Below, in pieces: positions 54,836 to 63,571 of a DNA stretch of 64,000 bases. Source of the stretch: Novosphingobium clariflavum (lineage in GTDB: Bacteria; Pseudomonadota; Alphaproteobacteria; Sphingomonadales; Sphingomonadaceae). Positions within the stretch are counted from its first letter, which is position 1. Every line of letters begins with the position of its first letter. The stretch is taken from contig NZ_JAPCWC010000001.1 of assembly GCF_026420865.1 (NCBI RefSeq), positions 62,001 to 126,000 of the forward strand, read 5' to 3'. Both the position numbers and the translations under genes were made by a program. The notes under the pieces were generated by a model. The model was not told where the DNA came from. It did not search any database and saw only the letters and a program-made list of their open reading frames with translations.

Positions 54836-56046
54836 GCGTAGGCGCAGGCGGGAGCCGCGTCCATATCCGCGCCGCGCTTGTGGTGCAGCAGCGTCAGCAG
54901 GAACACCGCCAGACCGCCGAGCGACAGGCCCGCGCCGATCCAGCCGGTCGAGGTAAGCCCCCACCCTGCCGAGATGGCAAGGCCGCCCAGCCACGGCCCC
55001 AGTGCGTTGGCGAAGTTGAAGGCGCTGTGGTGCGCGGCGGCGGCGAGGGCCTGCGCCTCGCCGGCCACGTCCATCAGGCGGGTCTGGAGGATCGTGCCGA
55101 GCCCGCCGGAGAAACCGACCATCAGGATCACCGGGATCAGCGACCACAGGCTTCCTGCCGCAAAGGGGAACAGGGCAAGGCTGAAGGCGCTGAACAGCAG
55201 GGCACCGATAGCAGCCCGGCTCTGTGCGCGGTCCGCGGCCCAGGCCCAGAACAGGTTGCCCACGGTCATGCCCACGCCGAACACGGCGAGCACCACCGGA
55301 ACCAGACCTTCCGATACCTTGGTCACCTCGATCATCGTCGAGGCGACATAGGTATAGACTGCGAAGAGGCCGCCGAAGCCGATGGCGCCGGTCAGCAGCG
55401 TCAGCAGGACCTGAGGGCGGCGCAGCGCGCTCAGTTCACGCGCGGCGCTGGCGCCTTCGGCAGGGGGCTGGTGGGGGGCGAAGAGCGCGACCGAGGCCAT
55501 CGTCATCAGCGCCAGCACCGAAACCACCGCAAAGCCCGCGCGCCAGCCCAGCGCCTGGCCCAGCCAGTTGGCCGCCGGCACGCCGATGATGGTGGCGACG
55601 GTCAATCCGGACATGACCATGGCTACGGCCTGGGCACGGCGGTTCTCCGCCACCATCGATGCCGCCACCAGCGCGGCGACGCCGAAGTAGGCGCCGTGCG
55701 GAAGGCCGGAGAGGAAGCGGAACGCGATCAGCAGCGGATAGCTGGGGGCAAGCGCCGAAAGCCCGTTGCCCAGCGCAAACAGCGCCATCAATCCGATCAG
55801 CAATGCCCGGCGTCCCATCCGGGCCGCCAGCACCGCGATGATCGGCGCGCCGACGAAGACGCCCAGTGCATAGGCGCTGATCGCGTGGCCTGCCTGCGGT
55901 TCGGTCAGGTGCAGGTCGCGGGCAAAATAGGGCACGAGGCTCATCGCCGCGAATTCGGTGGTCCCGATCGCAAAAGCCCCCATCGCCAGCGCAAAGGTGA
56001 CGAGGGCGGGACGGGTATGGGCGGGCTTGTTATGCTGATCGGTCAT
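54832..56046 (-). CDS. MFS transporter, AraJ/DHA1-like
   Basis: A 404-aa major-facilitator carrier with 12 predicted helices. It opens with LVTFALAMGAFAIGTTEFAAMSLVPYFARDL (helix 1) and GAPIIAVLAARMGRRALLIGLMALFAL (helix 2/3 signature). FLSGLPHGAYFGVAALVAASMV is typical of DHA1 arabinose-efflux-like proteins. The start at 56046 follows a GATCGGTCATG context; the frame is open to 56070. The end is Ala-rich. It may export a sugar, drug or metabolite; the substrate is not known. Confidence 0.88.
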   Translation of the reverse strand: MTDQHNKPAHTRPALVTFALAMGAFAIGTTEFAAMSLVPYFARDLHLTEPQAGHAISAYALGVFVGAPIIAVLAARMGRRALLIGLMALFALGNGLSALAPSYPLLIAFRFLSGLPHGAYFGVAALVAASMVAENRRAQAVAMVMSGLTVATIIGVPAANWLGQALGWRAGFAVVSVLALMTMASVALFAPHQPPAEGASAARELSALRRPQVLLTLLTGAIGFGGLFAVYTYVASTMIEVTKVSEGLVPVVLAVFGVGMTVGNLFWAWAADRAQSRAAIGALLFSAFSLALFPFAAGSLWSLIPVILMVGFSGGLGTILQTRLMDVAGEAQALAAAAHHSAFNFANALGPWLGGLAISAGWGLTSTGWIGAGLSLGGLAVFLLTLLHHKRGADMDAAPACAYA

Positions 56047-56186
56047 GTTGCACTGCAATATTGGGGGCATCTGGCACTTAGGGGAGTCCGGCGCAAAGCC
56101 AAGGGATGAAGTGTGTGCGATTTTTGCATCCTGAAATTCACGGTGTGCAACTGGGGTTGCGGCAATCCGGCAGCGTCCATGAGGAC

Positions 56187-56951
56187 ATGATGCAGGAAAA
56201 TCGGGCCACGGCGCCCTTGAGCAAGGTTCCCGAAGTCACCTTGGGCTTCTGGATCATCAAGGTTTTTGCAACCACGCTGGGCGAGACCGGCGGCGATACC
56301 CTGTCGATGACGTACGACATGGGCTACCTTGCCAGCAGCCTGGTCTTTGTGGTGCCGCTGGTCGCGCTGGTCCTCCTGCAGGTGCGCGCGCGTGGGTTCA
56401 TCCGCTGGCTCTACTGGGCAACCATCGTCGCTTCGACCACCGCCGGGACGACAATGGCCGATTTCGCGACGCGCTCGCTGGGGATTGGCTATCTGGGCGG
56501 TTCGCTGCTGCTCGGCGGGCTGGTGCTGGCTGCGCTGCTGATATGGAAGCGCGTCACCGGCACGATCGCGGTCGAAAGCATCGTTTCGGCGCGGGCGGAG
56601 TGGTTCTACTGGATCACGATCACCTTCTCGCAAACCCTGGGGACCGCGCTGGGAGACTGGGCGGCCGATGACGGCGGGCTGGGGTATCTTGGCGGCGCCG
56701 CGCTGTTCGGCGGATCGCTGGCGGCGCTGGAGGTGCTGCGCAGGCGTTCGCCGGTGAGCCCGGTGGTGCTGTTCTGGGCGGCCTTTGTCCTGACCCGGCC
56801 GCTGGGGGCGACGCTGGGCGATTTCCTCGACAAGCCGCTCGCGCATGGCGGCCTGGACCTCAGCCGGCCCTGGGCAAGTTCTCTCCTTGCCTGCGCCATC
56901 GTGGTCATGGTGGCGGTCCTGCCTCAGCGTGCGGGAAGGCATCCCGGCTGA
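56187..56951 (+). CDS. Repeat-containing membrane protein, COG4705-like
   Basis: A 254-aa inner-membrane protein of the COG4705 type. Four internal repeats of a G-D/T-G-core helix are visible: KVFATTLGETGGDTLSM, IVASTTAGTTMADFATRSLGIGYLGG, ITFSQTLGTALGDWAADDGGLGYLGG and FVLTRPLGATLGDFLDKP. Each carries a conserved T-x-G-x-x-x-x-D pattern. Function unknown for the family. The ATG at 56187 follows GTCCATGAGGAC; the frame is open back to 56106. It is divergent from the DHA1 carrier. Confidence 0.82.
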   Translation: MMQENRATAPLSKVPEVTLGFWIIKVFATTLGETGGDTLSMTYDMGYLASSLVFVVPLVALVLLQVRARGFIRWLYWATIVASTTAGTTMADFATRSLGIGYLGGSLLLGGLVLAALLIWKRVTGTIAVESIVSARAEWFYWITITFSQTLGTALGDWAADDGGLGYLGGAALFGGSLAALEVLRRRSPVSPVVLFWAAFVLTRPLGATLGDFLDKPLAHGGLDLSRPWASSLLACAIVVMVAVLPQRAGRHPG

Positions 56952-57053
56952 TCGGGGGCAAGGACGGAATGTTGCGCAGATTTTAACTTCAGATAAGCAG
57001 ATTTGCGCTATTCTCTTGCGAGGCTGCGACATTGCCACGAGGGGAACGAGGCC

Positions 57054-58193
57054 ATGCGTCACGATGCATCGGTGGCCGAAGGAGTGGGCGAAGCATTGCT
57101 GGGGGCGCTGTCCGGCCTTGCAAGGTCGGTAGACGGTGTGCGCTCCCGCCAGGTTTCCGGCGTTGCCGAGGAGGATTGGCGGGCGCTGGAACGGCACGCG
57201 CGGCTGCCTTCGCAGCTCCTCGCGTTTCACGAAGCCTTGCGTGTGACGATGCTGGCAGGCCGCGTTGGCCTGCTTGCCCGGGTGCGCGATCACGGGCGTA
57301 CGGTTGCGCTGCTGCCGCTCTGCCGCCGTCGTGGATGGATGGCGCGCTGGCATGCCGCCGGAGAGCGCCAGGTCTACGAGCCGGTGGACGCCCTCTACCG
57401 TGACGAGGCGGCGGTCGCGGCCTTGGGCCGCGAACTTGCCCGGCTGCGGCGCCCCTTGCGGTTGGAACGCATTCCAGAGGATTCGTTGCTGATCGGCTCG
57501 CTGCGGGCGGCGATGAAGGGCAGGGGCGTGCTGGTGATCCGGCCGGCCACCGGCTGCCCGACGATCGCGATCGATCCAGGTGGCGGTGACCCCGAAGCCC
57601 GCTTCAACGCCGGGCGGCGTTCCGACTTTCGCCGTGCCCGGCGCAAGGCAGACGCCGAAGGGGCGGTGACGTTCGAGCTGCACGCGCCCTCGCGAGAGCA
57701 ATTCGGCACGCTGTTCGACGAGGCCATGGAAATTGAGCGTCGCGGCTGGAAGGGCGATGCTGGGACTGCATTGGCTTGTGATCCGGTCAAGGCGGCATTT
57801 TTTCGCGACTTTCTGGGCCGCGCCAGCGAGGAAGGGGCCTGCCGCATCGCCTTCATGCGGATCGACGGCAAGGCCGTCGCGACACAGCTCGCGGTGGAGT
57901 TTCAGCAGCGCTACTGGCTGTTCAAGATCGGTTTCGACCGTGCGTTCTCTCGGGTTTCGCCGGGCAACCTGCTGATGCTTCATGCCTTGGGCGATGCCAC
58001 CGCGCGCGGACTGCTCGGCATCGAACTGCTGGGTGAAGTGGAGCCTTGGATCATCGAGGGGTGGACGCGGGACGCGATCGCCTGTCTTCGATTGCAGACT
58101 TATCCGTTCAATCTCCACGGCCTCGCCGCGCTGGTGGCGGAGGCGGGCAACTGGCTGTGGCAGCGGCGACCACGACGCCGGGTTCCCGCATGA
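57054..58193 (+). CDS. CelD/BcsL-like GNAT acetyltransferase
   Basis: A 379-aa protein with a GNAT_6 (PF13480-like) acyltransferase domain in the C-terminal half. RRSDFRRARRKADAEGAVTFEL, YWLFKIGFDRAFSRVSPGNLLMLHAL and the closing region LGIELLGEVEPWIIEGWTRD are typical of the cellulose-biosynthesis CelD/FemAB-type proteins. It may acylate an envelope polysaccharide or a peptide. The ATG follows GGGGAACGAGG. Its stop overlaps the downstream proline-dehydrogenase-like gene by 4 bases, so the two products probably work together. Confidence 0.82.
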   Translation: MRHDASVAEGVGEALLGALSGLARSVDGVRSRQVSGVAEEDWRALERHARLPSQLLAFHEALRVTMLAGRVGLLARVRDHGRTVALLPLCRRRGWMARWHAAGERQVYEPVDALYRDEAAVAALGRELARLRRPLRLERIPEDSLLIGSLRAAMKGRGVLVIRPATGCPTIAIDPGGGDPEARFNAGRRSDFRRARRKADAEGAVTFELHAPSREQFGTLFDEAMEIERRGWKGDAGTALACDPVKAAFFRDFLGRASEEGACRIAFMRIDGKAVATQLAVEFQQRYWLFKIGFDRAFSRVSPGNLLMLHALGDATARGLLGIELLGEVEPWIIEGWTRDAIACLRLQTYPFNLHGLAALVAEAGNWLWQRRPRRRVPA

Positions 58194-59017
58194 GCGCAGG
58201 ACTGGGCACAAGGCTGCGCACCGGACTGTCGCGCACGGTCGAGGCCCTGGCGCCCGCGCCGGACGCGGCTGCGGCGGCGAGGGCGGCGATTGCCCTGCAG
58301 GCGCGCGGCATGGCAGCCACGCTCAGCTATTTCCCGGCATGGGACGGAGAGCCTGAGGGCATCATCGCCGCTGGTGAAGCGTTGTCCGCGGCGCTGGACG
58401 GCGCGGTTCCCGGTACGTGCCTTGCCATCAAGGCATCGCCGCTGCATTTCGACAAGGACTTGCTGCGCGCCGTGGCCAGTCCCGCAGCTTCGGCGGGCAT
58501 GACGGTCGTGTTCGATGCGCTCACCCACGTTCAGGCCGGGCAGACGCTGGATCTGGCCGAGTGGATGATCCAGGCCTACGGCTCCAGCGGGGTTGCGCTG
58601 CCCGCGCGCTGGCGGCGCAGCCTTGCCGATGCCGAACGGCTGCGTGAAGCACCGGTGCGGCTCCGCCTGGTCAAGGGCGAGTGGCCCGACCCCGAGGGGG
58701 ACGCCGGCGAACCGGGGCAGGCTTATCTAGATCTCGTGCGCATGCTCGCGGGCCGCAAGGCGCCGGTGGGTATCGCCACGCACGATCCGGCGCTTGCGCG
58801 CGCCGCGCTGGAGATCCTGCGGCCCTCGGGAACCCCTTGCGAACTGGAGCAGTTGCGGGGTTTGCCGATGAAGCGCAGCACCGCGGTCGCGGCGCGGTTC
58901 GGCGTGCCGGTACGGCTCTATTGGCCATTCGGCCCCGGCTGGTGGCCCTATGCCGCCGAGAAGCTGATCGAGCGCCCCTACCTGCCGAAGTGGTGGGTTG
59001 CCGATCGCCTCGGTTGA
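58190..59017 (+). CDS. Small proline-dehydrogenase-like flavoprotein lacking the proline-binding Arg pair
   Basis: A 275-aa PRODH-fold barrel. The family segments are LRLVKGEWPD (canonical RLVKGAY), GIATHDPALA (canonical ATHN) and PCELEQLRGLPM (canonical EFQMLYG), near residues 160, 190 and 215. The closing region reads WWPYAAEKLIERPYLPKWW; in proline-oxidising enzymes the EK would be RR, which binds the proline carboxylate. FAD-binding residues seem largely kept. The substrate is therefore probably not free proline. It is coupled to the GNAT gene. Confidence 0.78.
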   Translation: MSAGLGTRLRTGLSRTVEALAPAPDAAAAARAAIALQARGMAATLSYFPAWDGEPEGIIAAGEALSAALDGAVPGTCLAIKASPLHFDKDLLRAVASPAASAGMTVVFDALTHVQAGQTLDLAEWMIQAYGSSGVALPARWRRSLADAERLREAPVRLRLVKGEWPDPEGDAGEPGQAYLDLVRMLAGRKAPVGIATHDPALARAALEILRPSGTPCELEQLRGLPMKRSTAVAARFGVPVRLYWPFGPGWWPYAAEKLIERPYLPKWWVADRLG

Positions 59018-59024
59018 GGCGGGG

Positions 59025-59825
59025 TCAGAGATCCAGATCGAATTCGGGAGCGCTCTGGCCGGTGCGGTCGGACGGGATGGCGACGTGGATGCCGCATTCG
59101 GTCTTGTCGAACCCGCGCCAGCGGCCCGAACGCGGGTCTTCGCCCGGCGCCACCTTGCTGGTGCAGGGCATGCAGCCGATCGAAGGATAGCCCTGCGCCA
59201 CCAGCGGGTGCGGGGGCAGGTCGTGCTCGGCGATATAGGCGGCGAGGCGCTCGGGCGACCAGTCGATCAGGGGGTTGATCTTGAGGCGCCCCTGCGTGTC
59301 GCTGGTGTCGATCTCGAAGCGGGGCAGTGTGGCGCGGGCCGAGTTCTGGAAGGCCTTGCGACCGGTGAACGACGCGTCGTAACCCAGCAGCGCCTTTTCC
59401 AGCGGCTTGACCTTGCGGATCTCGCAGCAACCGTCGGGGTCGTAGGACCAGCGCAGCCCGTTCTCGTCCTTCTTCGCCAGTTCCGCAGCGTCGGGGACGA
59501 GGTTGATGAGGTTGGTCAGGCCGAGACGCTCGACCAGCAGGTCCCGGTAGGCGAGCGTCTCGGGAAAGTGCTTTCCGGTCTCCAGAAACAGCACCGGCAC
59601 CGAGGGATCGACCGAGGCCAGCAGGTGCAGCAGCACCGCGCTTTCGGCGCCGAAGCTCGATACCGTCGTGACGTCGCCCGCCATGCCTTCCTTGAGCAGC
59701 GTCTCGAGCATCTCGCTCGTGTCGGTGCCGCGGAACAGGCGGTTGAGCCGTACGGCATCGGCCTCGTCGAAACGAGGGCCGGTGTCGATACGGTCGCGGA
59801 TACGGGTCACTTCGGTATGAGTCAT
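59025..59825 (-). CDS. cysH: Assimilatory APS reductase CysH, 4Fe-4S type
   Basis: A 266-aa thiol-dependent reductase that turns adenylyl sulfate into sulfite. The catalytic C244 lies in KTECGIH. The extra cysteines C133-C134 (DGCCEIRK) and C218/C221 (GCMPC) form the [4Fe-4S] site, which marks APS reductases and is missing from E. coli-type PAPS reductases. The substrate-binding region SSFGAESAVLLHLL is intact. The start at 59825 has TGACTCATAC context; the gene is the last of the operon after DUF934. Confidence 0.93.
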   Translation of the reverse strand: MTHTEVTRIRDRIDTGPRFDEADAVRLNRLFRGTDTSEMLETLLKEGMAGDVTTVSSFGAESAVLLHLLASVDPSVPVLFLETGKHFPETLAYRDLLVERLGLTNLINLVPDAAELAKKDENGLRWSYDPDGCCEIRKVKPLEKALLGYDASFTGRKAFQNSARATLPRFEIDTSDTQGRLKINPLIDWSPERLAAYIAEHDLPPHPLVAQGYPSIGCMPCTSKVAPGEDPRSGRWRGFDKTECGIHVAIPSDRTGQSAPEFDLDL

Positions 59826-59874
59826 CGGGAGGTCCCTTTTGACGGCGGTTTTCCGGTCGCTCTGGAGCGGGAAA

Positions 59875-60306
59875 TCAGCCGTGGCGCTTGGCCCAGATCG
59901 CCGGGCGACCGTCAACGGCGGTGGCCTGGTAGACGTTCTCCCAACGGTCGAACGCGGTGCGCGCGTCCTGATCGTTGAGCGCCTTGTCGGGCGCGAAGGC
60001 ATCGAAGCCGCAGCGCTTGAGGTGATGGAGCATGTCGATCACGAGATCGCCCACGGCGCGCATCTCGCCCTTGTAGCCGGCTTCGCGCAGGATGCGGGCG
60101 GAGGAATAGCCGCGCCCGTCGGTCCAGGCCGGGAAGCTGACTTCCACGAGCGAGAGACGGTCCAGATGCGGCAGCAGGTCGCGCGCATCGTCGCCCGGCT
60201 CGATGCGCACGGCGGTGGCGTTGGTCTGCGCGGCGAAGGCATCGACGGTCACCGCCGGGTCGTTGACGGCTTCGTCTTCACGGAAGCGGAATTGGACTTC
60301 AACCAT
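59875..60306 (-). CDS. DUF934 protein of the sulfate-assimilation operon
   Basis: A 143-aa protein of the DUF934 (CysX-like) family, always near cysI/cysH in proteobacteria. LSLVEVSFPAWTDGRGYSSARILRE and FDRWENVYQA are recognisable. It overlaps the cysI end by 8 bases. Its role is unknown; it may help electron transfer to, or stability of, the sulfite reductase. Note that the longer open frame upstream (to 60414) lies inside cysI and is not needed. Confidence 0.88.
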   Translation of the reverse strand: MVEVQFRFREDEAVNDPAVTVDAFAAQTNATAVRIEPGDDARDLLPHLDRLSLVEVSFPAWTDGRGYSSARILREAGYKGEMRAVGDLVIDMLHHLKRCGFDAFAPDKALNDQDARTAFDRWENVYQATAVDGRPAIWAKRHG

Positions 60307-61933
60307 AGATCGCTTCCTTGAACGGAGCCATGCCGATACGGCGGTAGGTGTCGAGGAAGCGTTCCTCGCCCTGCTTGTTGGCGAGATAGACCTCGGTGGC
60401 CTTTTCGATGGCATCGACCACGCCGTCCTCGGTGAAACCGGGGCCGGTGATCTGGCCGAGCGAGGTATCCGCGCCCTCGCTGCCGCCCAGCAGGAGCTGG
60501 TAGTTTTCCAGGCCCTTCTTGTCGACGCCGAGGATGCCGATGTGGCCCGCGTGGTGGTGGCCGCAGGCGTTGATGCAGCCGGAGATCTTCAGCTTCAGCT
60601 CGCCGATCTCGGCCTGGCGCTCGGCACTGCCGAAACGCTCGGAGATCTTCTGCGCCACCGGGATCGAGCGGGCATTGGCCAGCGCGCAATAGTCGAGGCC
60701 GGGGCAGGCGATGATGTCGCCCACGGTGTCGAGATTGGCAGTGGCGAGGCCCGCGGCGTCCAGCGCCTGCCACACGGTGTAGAGGTCGGCCTTCTTCACG
60801 TGCGGGAAGACGATGTTCTGGGCATGGGTCACGCGCAGCTCGTCGAAGCTGTAGTCCTTGGCCAGCTGCGCCATCAGGCGGATCTGGTCGGCGCTGGCGT
60901 CACCGGGGATGCCGCCCACGGGCTTCAGCGAAACCGTGGCGATCACGTAGCCCGCCTGCTTGTGGGCATGCGTGTTGCGCTCAACCCAAAGGCGGAAGTC
61001 GGGATCGGTGAGGTCCAGATCGTCCGAAGCGCCGGCTTCGAAGCCGGGATCGGTGAAGTGCGTCTTGATGCGCTCCAGCTCGGCCAGCGGCGGCTCGATC
61101 GGCTGGGTCAGCAGGTGCGCGAACTCTTCCTCAACCTGGCGGACGTATTCGTCACGGCCCAGTTCGTGGACGAGGATCTTGATGCGCGCCTTGTACTTGT
61201 TGTCGCGGCGGCCATAGCGGTTGTAGACGCGCAGGCAGGCCTCGGCATAGGTGATCAGCTGGTCCAGCGGCACGAAGTCGCGGATCAGCGGGGCGATCAT
61301 CGGGGTGCGGCCCATGCCGCCGCCGGCGTAGAACTGGGCGCCGATCTCGCCAGCGTCGTTCTTCACCATCTTGATGCCGATGTCGTGCAGGCGCATCGCC
61401 GCGCGGTCGGTTTCCGACGCGATGACGGCGATCTTGAACTTGCGCGGCAGTACCAGGAATTCCGGGTGGAAGCTGGACCACTGGCGCAGCAGTTCCGCAT
61501 AAGGGCGCGGATCGACGATCTCTTCGGCGGCGGCACCAGCGTACTGGTCCGAGGAGATGTTGCGGATGCAGTTGCCGCTGGTCTGGATGGCATGCATCTC
61601 CACCTTGGCGAGTTCGGCCAGGATGTCGGGCGTGTCTTCCAGCTTGATCCAGTTGTACTGGATGTTCTGGCGGGTGGTGAAGTGGCCGTAGCCGCGGTCG
61701 TACTTGTCCGCGATATCGCCCAGCAGCGTCATCTGCGCGGAGTTCAGCGTGCCGTAGGGCACCGCGACGCGCAGCATGTAGGCGTGGAGCTGGAGGTAGA
61801 GGCCGTTCTGCAGGCGCAGCGGCTTGAACTGGTCCTCGGTCAGGTCGCCGGCAAGGCGGCGGCGGACCTGGTCACGGAATTCCGCGACGCGCGTGTCGAC
61901 CATCTGCTGGTCGTATTCGTCGTACTTGTACAT
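60299..61933 (-). CDS. cysI: Siroheme-dependent sulfite/nitrite reductase CysI
   Basis: A 544-aa one-subunit sulfite reductase of the plant/ferredoxin type. The [4Fe-4S]-siroheme cysteines are visible: CPGLDYC (C-x5-C, near residue 405) and SGCINACGHHHAGHIG (C-x3-C, near 455). The N-terminal half carries the substrate Arg residues of the repeated domain (RRRLAGDL, FTTRQNIQYNW, TSGNCIRN). The reductant is likely ferredoxin or an unknown flavoprotein, since no CysJ is present. Its start overlaps the DUF2849 stop by one base. Confidence 0.94.
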   Translation of the reverse strand: MYKYDEYDQQMVDTRVAEFRDQVRRRLAGDLTEDQFKPLRLQNGLYLQLHAYMLRVAVPYGTLNSAQMTLLGDIADKYDRGYGHFTTRQNIQYNWIKLEDTPDILAELAKVEMHAIQTSGNCIRNISSDQYAGAAAEEIVDPRPYAELLRQWSSFHPEFLVLPRKFKIAVIASETDRAAMRLHDIGIKMVKNDAGEIGAQFYAGGGMGRTPMIAPLIRDFVPLDQLITYAEACLRVYNRYGRRDNKYKARIKILVHELGRDEYVRQVEEEFAHLLTQPIEPPLAELERIKTHFTDPGFEAGASDDLDLTDPDFRLWVERNTHAHKQAGYVIATVSLKPVGGIPGDASADQIRLMAQLAKDYSFDELRVTHAQNIVFPHVKKADLYTVWQALDAAGLATANLDTVGDIIACPGLDYCALANARSIPVAQKISERFGSAERQAEIGELKLKISGCINACGHHHAGHIGILGVDKKGLENYQLLLGGSEGADTSLGQITGPGFTEDGVVDAIEKATEVYLANKQGEERFLDTYRRIGMAPFKEAIYG

Positions 61934-62229
61934 CAGATCACCCAGTCTGCGGCTGCGGGGTCGGACGGCTTCAGCGTCAGGTCGAGGCGGACGGTCGGAC
62001 CAAGCGCGCGGATACGCTCCTTGATGTGGGCCGGGCGGACGCCTTCTTCGGTCTTCGCGCCATCGACGATGTAGGCGCCGACGACATTGCGGGCCCCTTC
62101 CTCACGCGCGGCGAGGGCGGCGCCATGGTCGCCCACATCGGCGGAATCGTTGACATCCAGCGACCAGCTTACGCCGGTCCACCAGATGACCGCTCCGGTC
62201 TTGAGGTCGTTGCCCGTCAGGATCTTCAC
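61933..62229 (-). CDS. DUF2849 protein of the sulfate-assimilation operon
   Basis: A 98-aa DUF2849 protein that sits between cobA and cysI in many alphaproteobacteria. Family core is MKILTGNDLKTGAVIWWTG and ARNVVGAYIVD. It overlaps cysI by one base and cobA by 4. Function unknown. Confidence 0.9.
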   Translation of the reverse strand: MKILTGNDLKTGAVIWWTGVSWSLDVNDSADVGDHGAALAAREEGARNVVGAYIVDGAKTEEGVRPAHIKERIRALGPTVRLDLTLKPSDPAAADWVI

Positions 62230-63011
62230 TGTTGTACTGCCTCCAGCGCTGTTGCGCTTACGATGGTGTCGGGCTGCGCGGTAACAGCGCCGATGACGAT
62301 GAGCGCGGGGCTGGCCACCCGTTCCCGCTCAACAAGCTCTGCAAGTCCCGCAAGCGACGTGCGCAGCACGCGCATGTCGCCGCGCGTGGCCTTTTCGATC
62401 ACCGCGATGGGAACGTCGGGCGTCAGGCCGTCCGCGATCAGCTTTTCGGTGATCTGGGCGGCGGTCGCAAGGCCCATGAAGATCACCAGCGTCCGGCCCT
62501 TGCCGGCAAGGCCGGACCAGTCCTGATCGGTCAGGCCCTTGCACTGGCCTGCCACGAAGCTGACGATCGAGGCATGGTCGCGGTGTGTCAGCGGGATCTG
62601 CGCGGCGGCGGCGGCGCCCAGCGCGGACGAGATGCCCGGCACGACTTCCACCGGAACCCCGGCGGCTCGGCAGGCCTCGGCTTCCTCGCCGCCGCGGCCG
62701 AACACGAAGGGATCGCCGCCCTTCAGGCGCACGACGTCATGGCCGGCCAGCGCCTCGCGCACGAGGAGGGCGTTGATCTCCTCCTGCTTCATGGTGTGGC
62801 GCGAGCGGGCCTTGGCCACCGAGATCAGGCGCGCGGAGGGGCGCGCCATCGACAGGATCGCCGGATCGACCAGCCCGTCGTGCACGATCAGCGCGGCGTT
62901 CATCACCAGCCGCGCGGCGCGCAGGGTGAGCAGATCGGGATCGCCGGGGCCGGCGCCGACCAGGAAGACTCGTCCAGGAGAGGCGGGATTCGCTTGCATG
63001 ATGGCGCACAT
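62226..63011 (-). CDS. cobA: Uroporphyrinogen-III C-methyltransferase CobA
   Basis: A 261-aa SAM-dependent enzyme that makes precorrin-2 for the siroheme of CysI. It contains VGAGPGDPDLLTLRA near the N-terminus, VRLKGGDPFVFGRGGEE near residue 90 and GISSALGAAAAAQIPLTHR. It lacks the CysG N-terminal dehydrogenase/ferrochelatase part, so those steps need another protein. The ATG at 63011 or four codons later (62999) are both possible; neither has a clear ribosome site. It is the first gene of the sulfate operon. Confidence 0.93.
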   Translation of the reverse strand: MCAIMQANPASPGRVFLVGAGPGDPDLLTLRAARLVMNAALIVHDGLVDPAILSMARPSARLISVAKARSRHTMKQEEINALLVREALAGHDVVRLKGGDPFVFGRGGEEAEACRAAGVPVEVVPGISSALGAAAAAQIPLTHRDHASIVSFVAGQCKGLTDQDWSGLAGKGRTLVIFMGLATAAQITEKLIADGLTPDVPIAVIEKATRGDMRVLRTSLAGLAELVERERVASPALIVIGAVTAQPDTIVSATALEAVQQ

Positions 63012-63571
63012 GATACCGCAAGGCCGGGGATACCAGCCAGAATGGCTTTGCAGGCAGAAAGGGAGGGTTTTAGGGGTATGGGCGGAGCGCGATTTTTGTC
63101 CGGTTTTGGGCGGAATTTCGGGTTTCGTGCGTTTTGTCGGGGCGTTTGTGCCCGTTAGGCCGCAGCGTCTGCTAATATTAACTATGTGCGCCGTGTCGTG
63201 ACCGGTTCGTGACGGCATGGCGAGGGGTGAGTGACGATGATTCGAGGAAAGGCGGATGGCTATCCGTAGTAGTTGAAGCGGTTTTTGATGCGGAATTGAT
63301 CTTCGCATCGATGAACATGGCGTGGATACGAACGCATTGGTCGTATCGGGGGTCGTAACGGACTTCTCCACCCGACCCGTTCTGCGTATACATCCACTGT
63401 GGGTTACGACATTTTTCCAGATGTCGCTGTCGTGGGTGGATCGAACGGGTTGGCGTTCCAATTCGGTCGGGCCGAGCAGATCGGTTCGCTCCGGATAGGG
63501 AGGGTATTAGTCGGCGCGCTAACCGAATCTTAACCCAGGGAGGGGATTTTCTGCCTCCTGGAGAATGCGCA
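63012..63571. promoter_or_regulatory. Regulatory gap between cobA-cys operon and PilZ gene
   Basis: A 560-base gap with no gene supported. AT-rich stretch GTCTGCTAATATTAACTATG near 63168-63187 may hold promoters. The leader of the PilZ gene contains CCAGGGAGG and CCTCCTGG (63535-63562), able to fold near the ribosome site. GTGAC repeats occur near 63195-63235. No cobalamin or SAM riboswitch was recognised. Confidence 0.4.

Noticed and set aside
63012..63571. A cobalamin or SAM riboswitch before cobA.
   Set aside because: I could not find the conserved box sequences or a convincing fold on the cobA strand.
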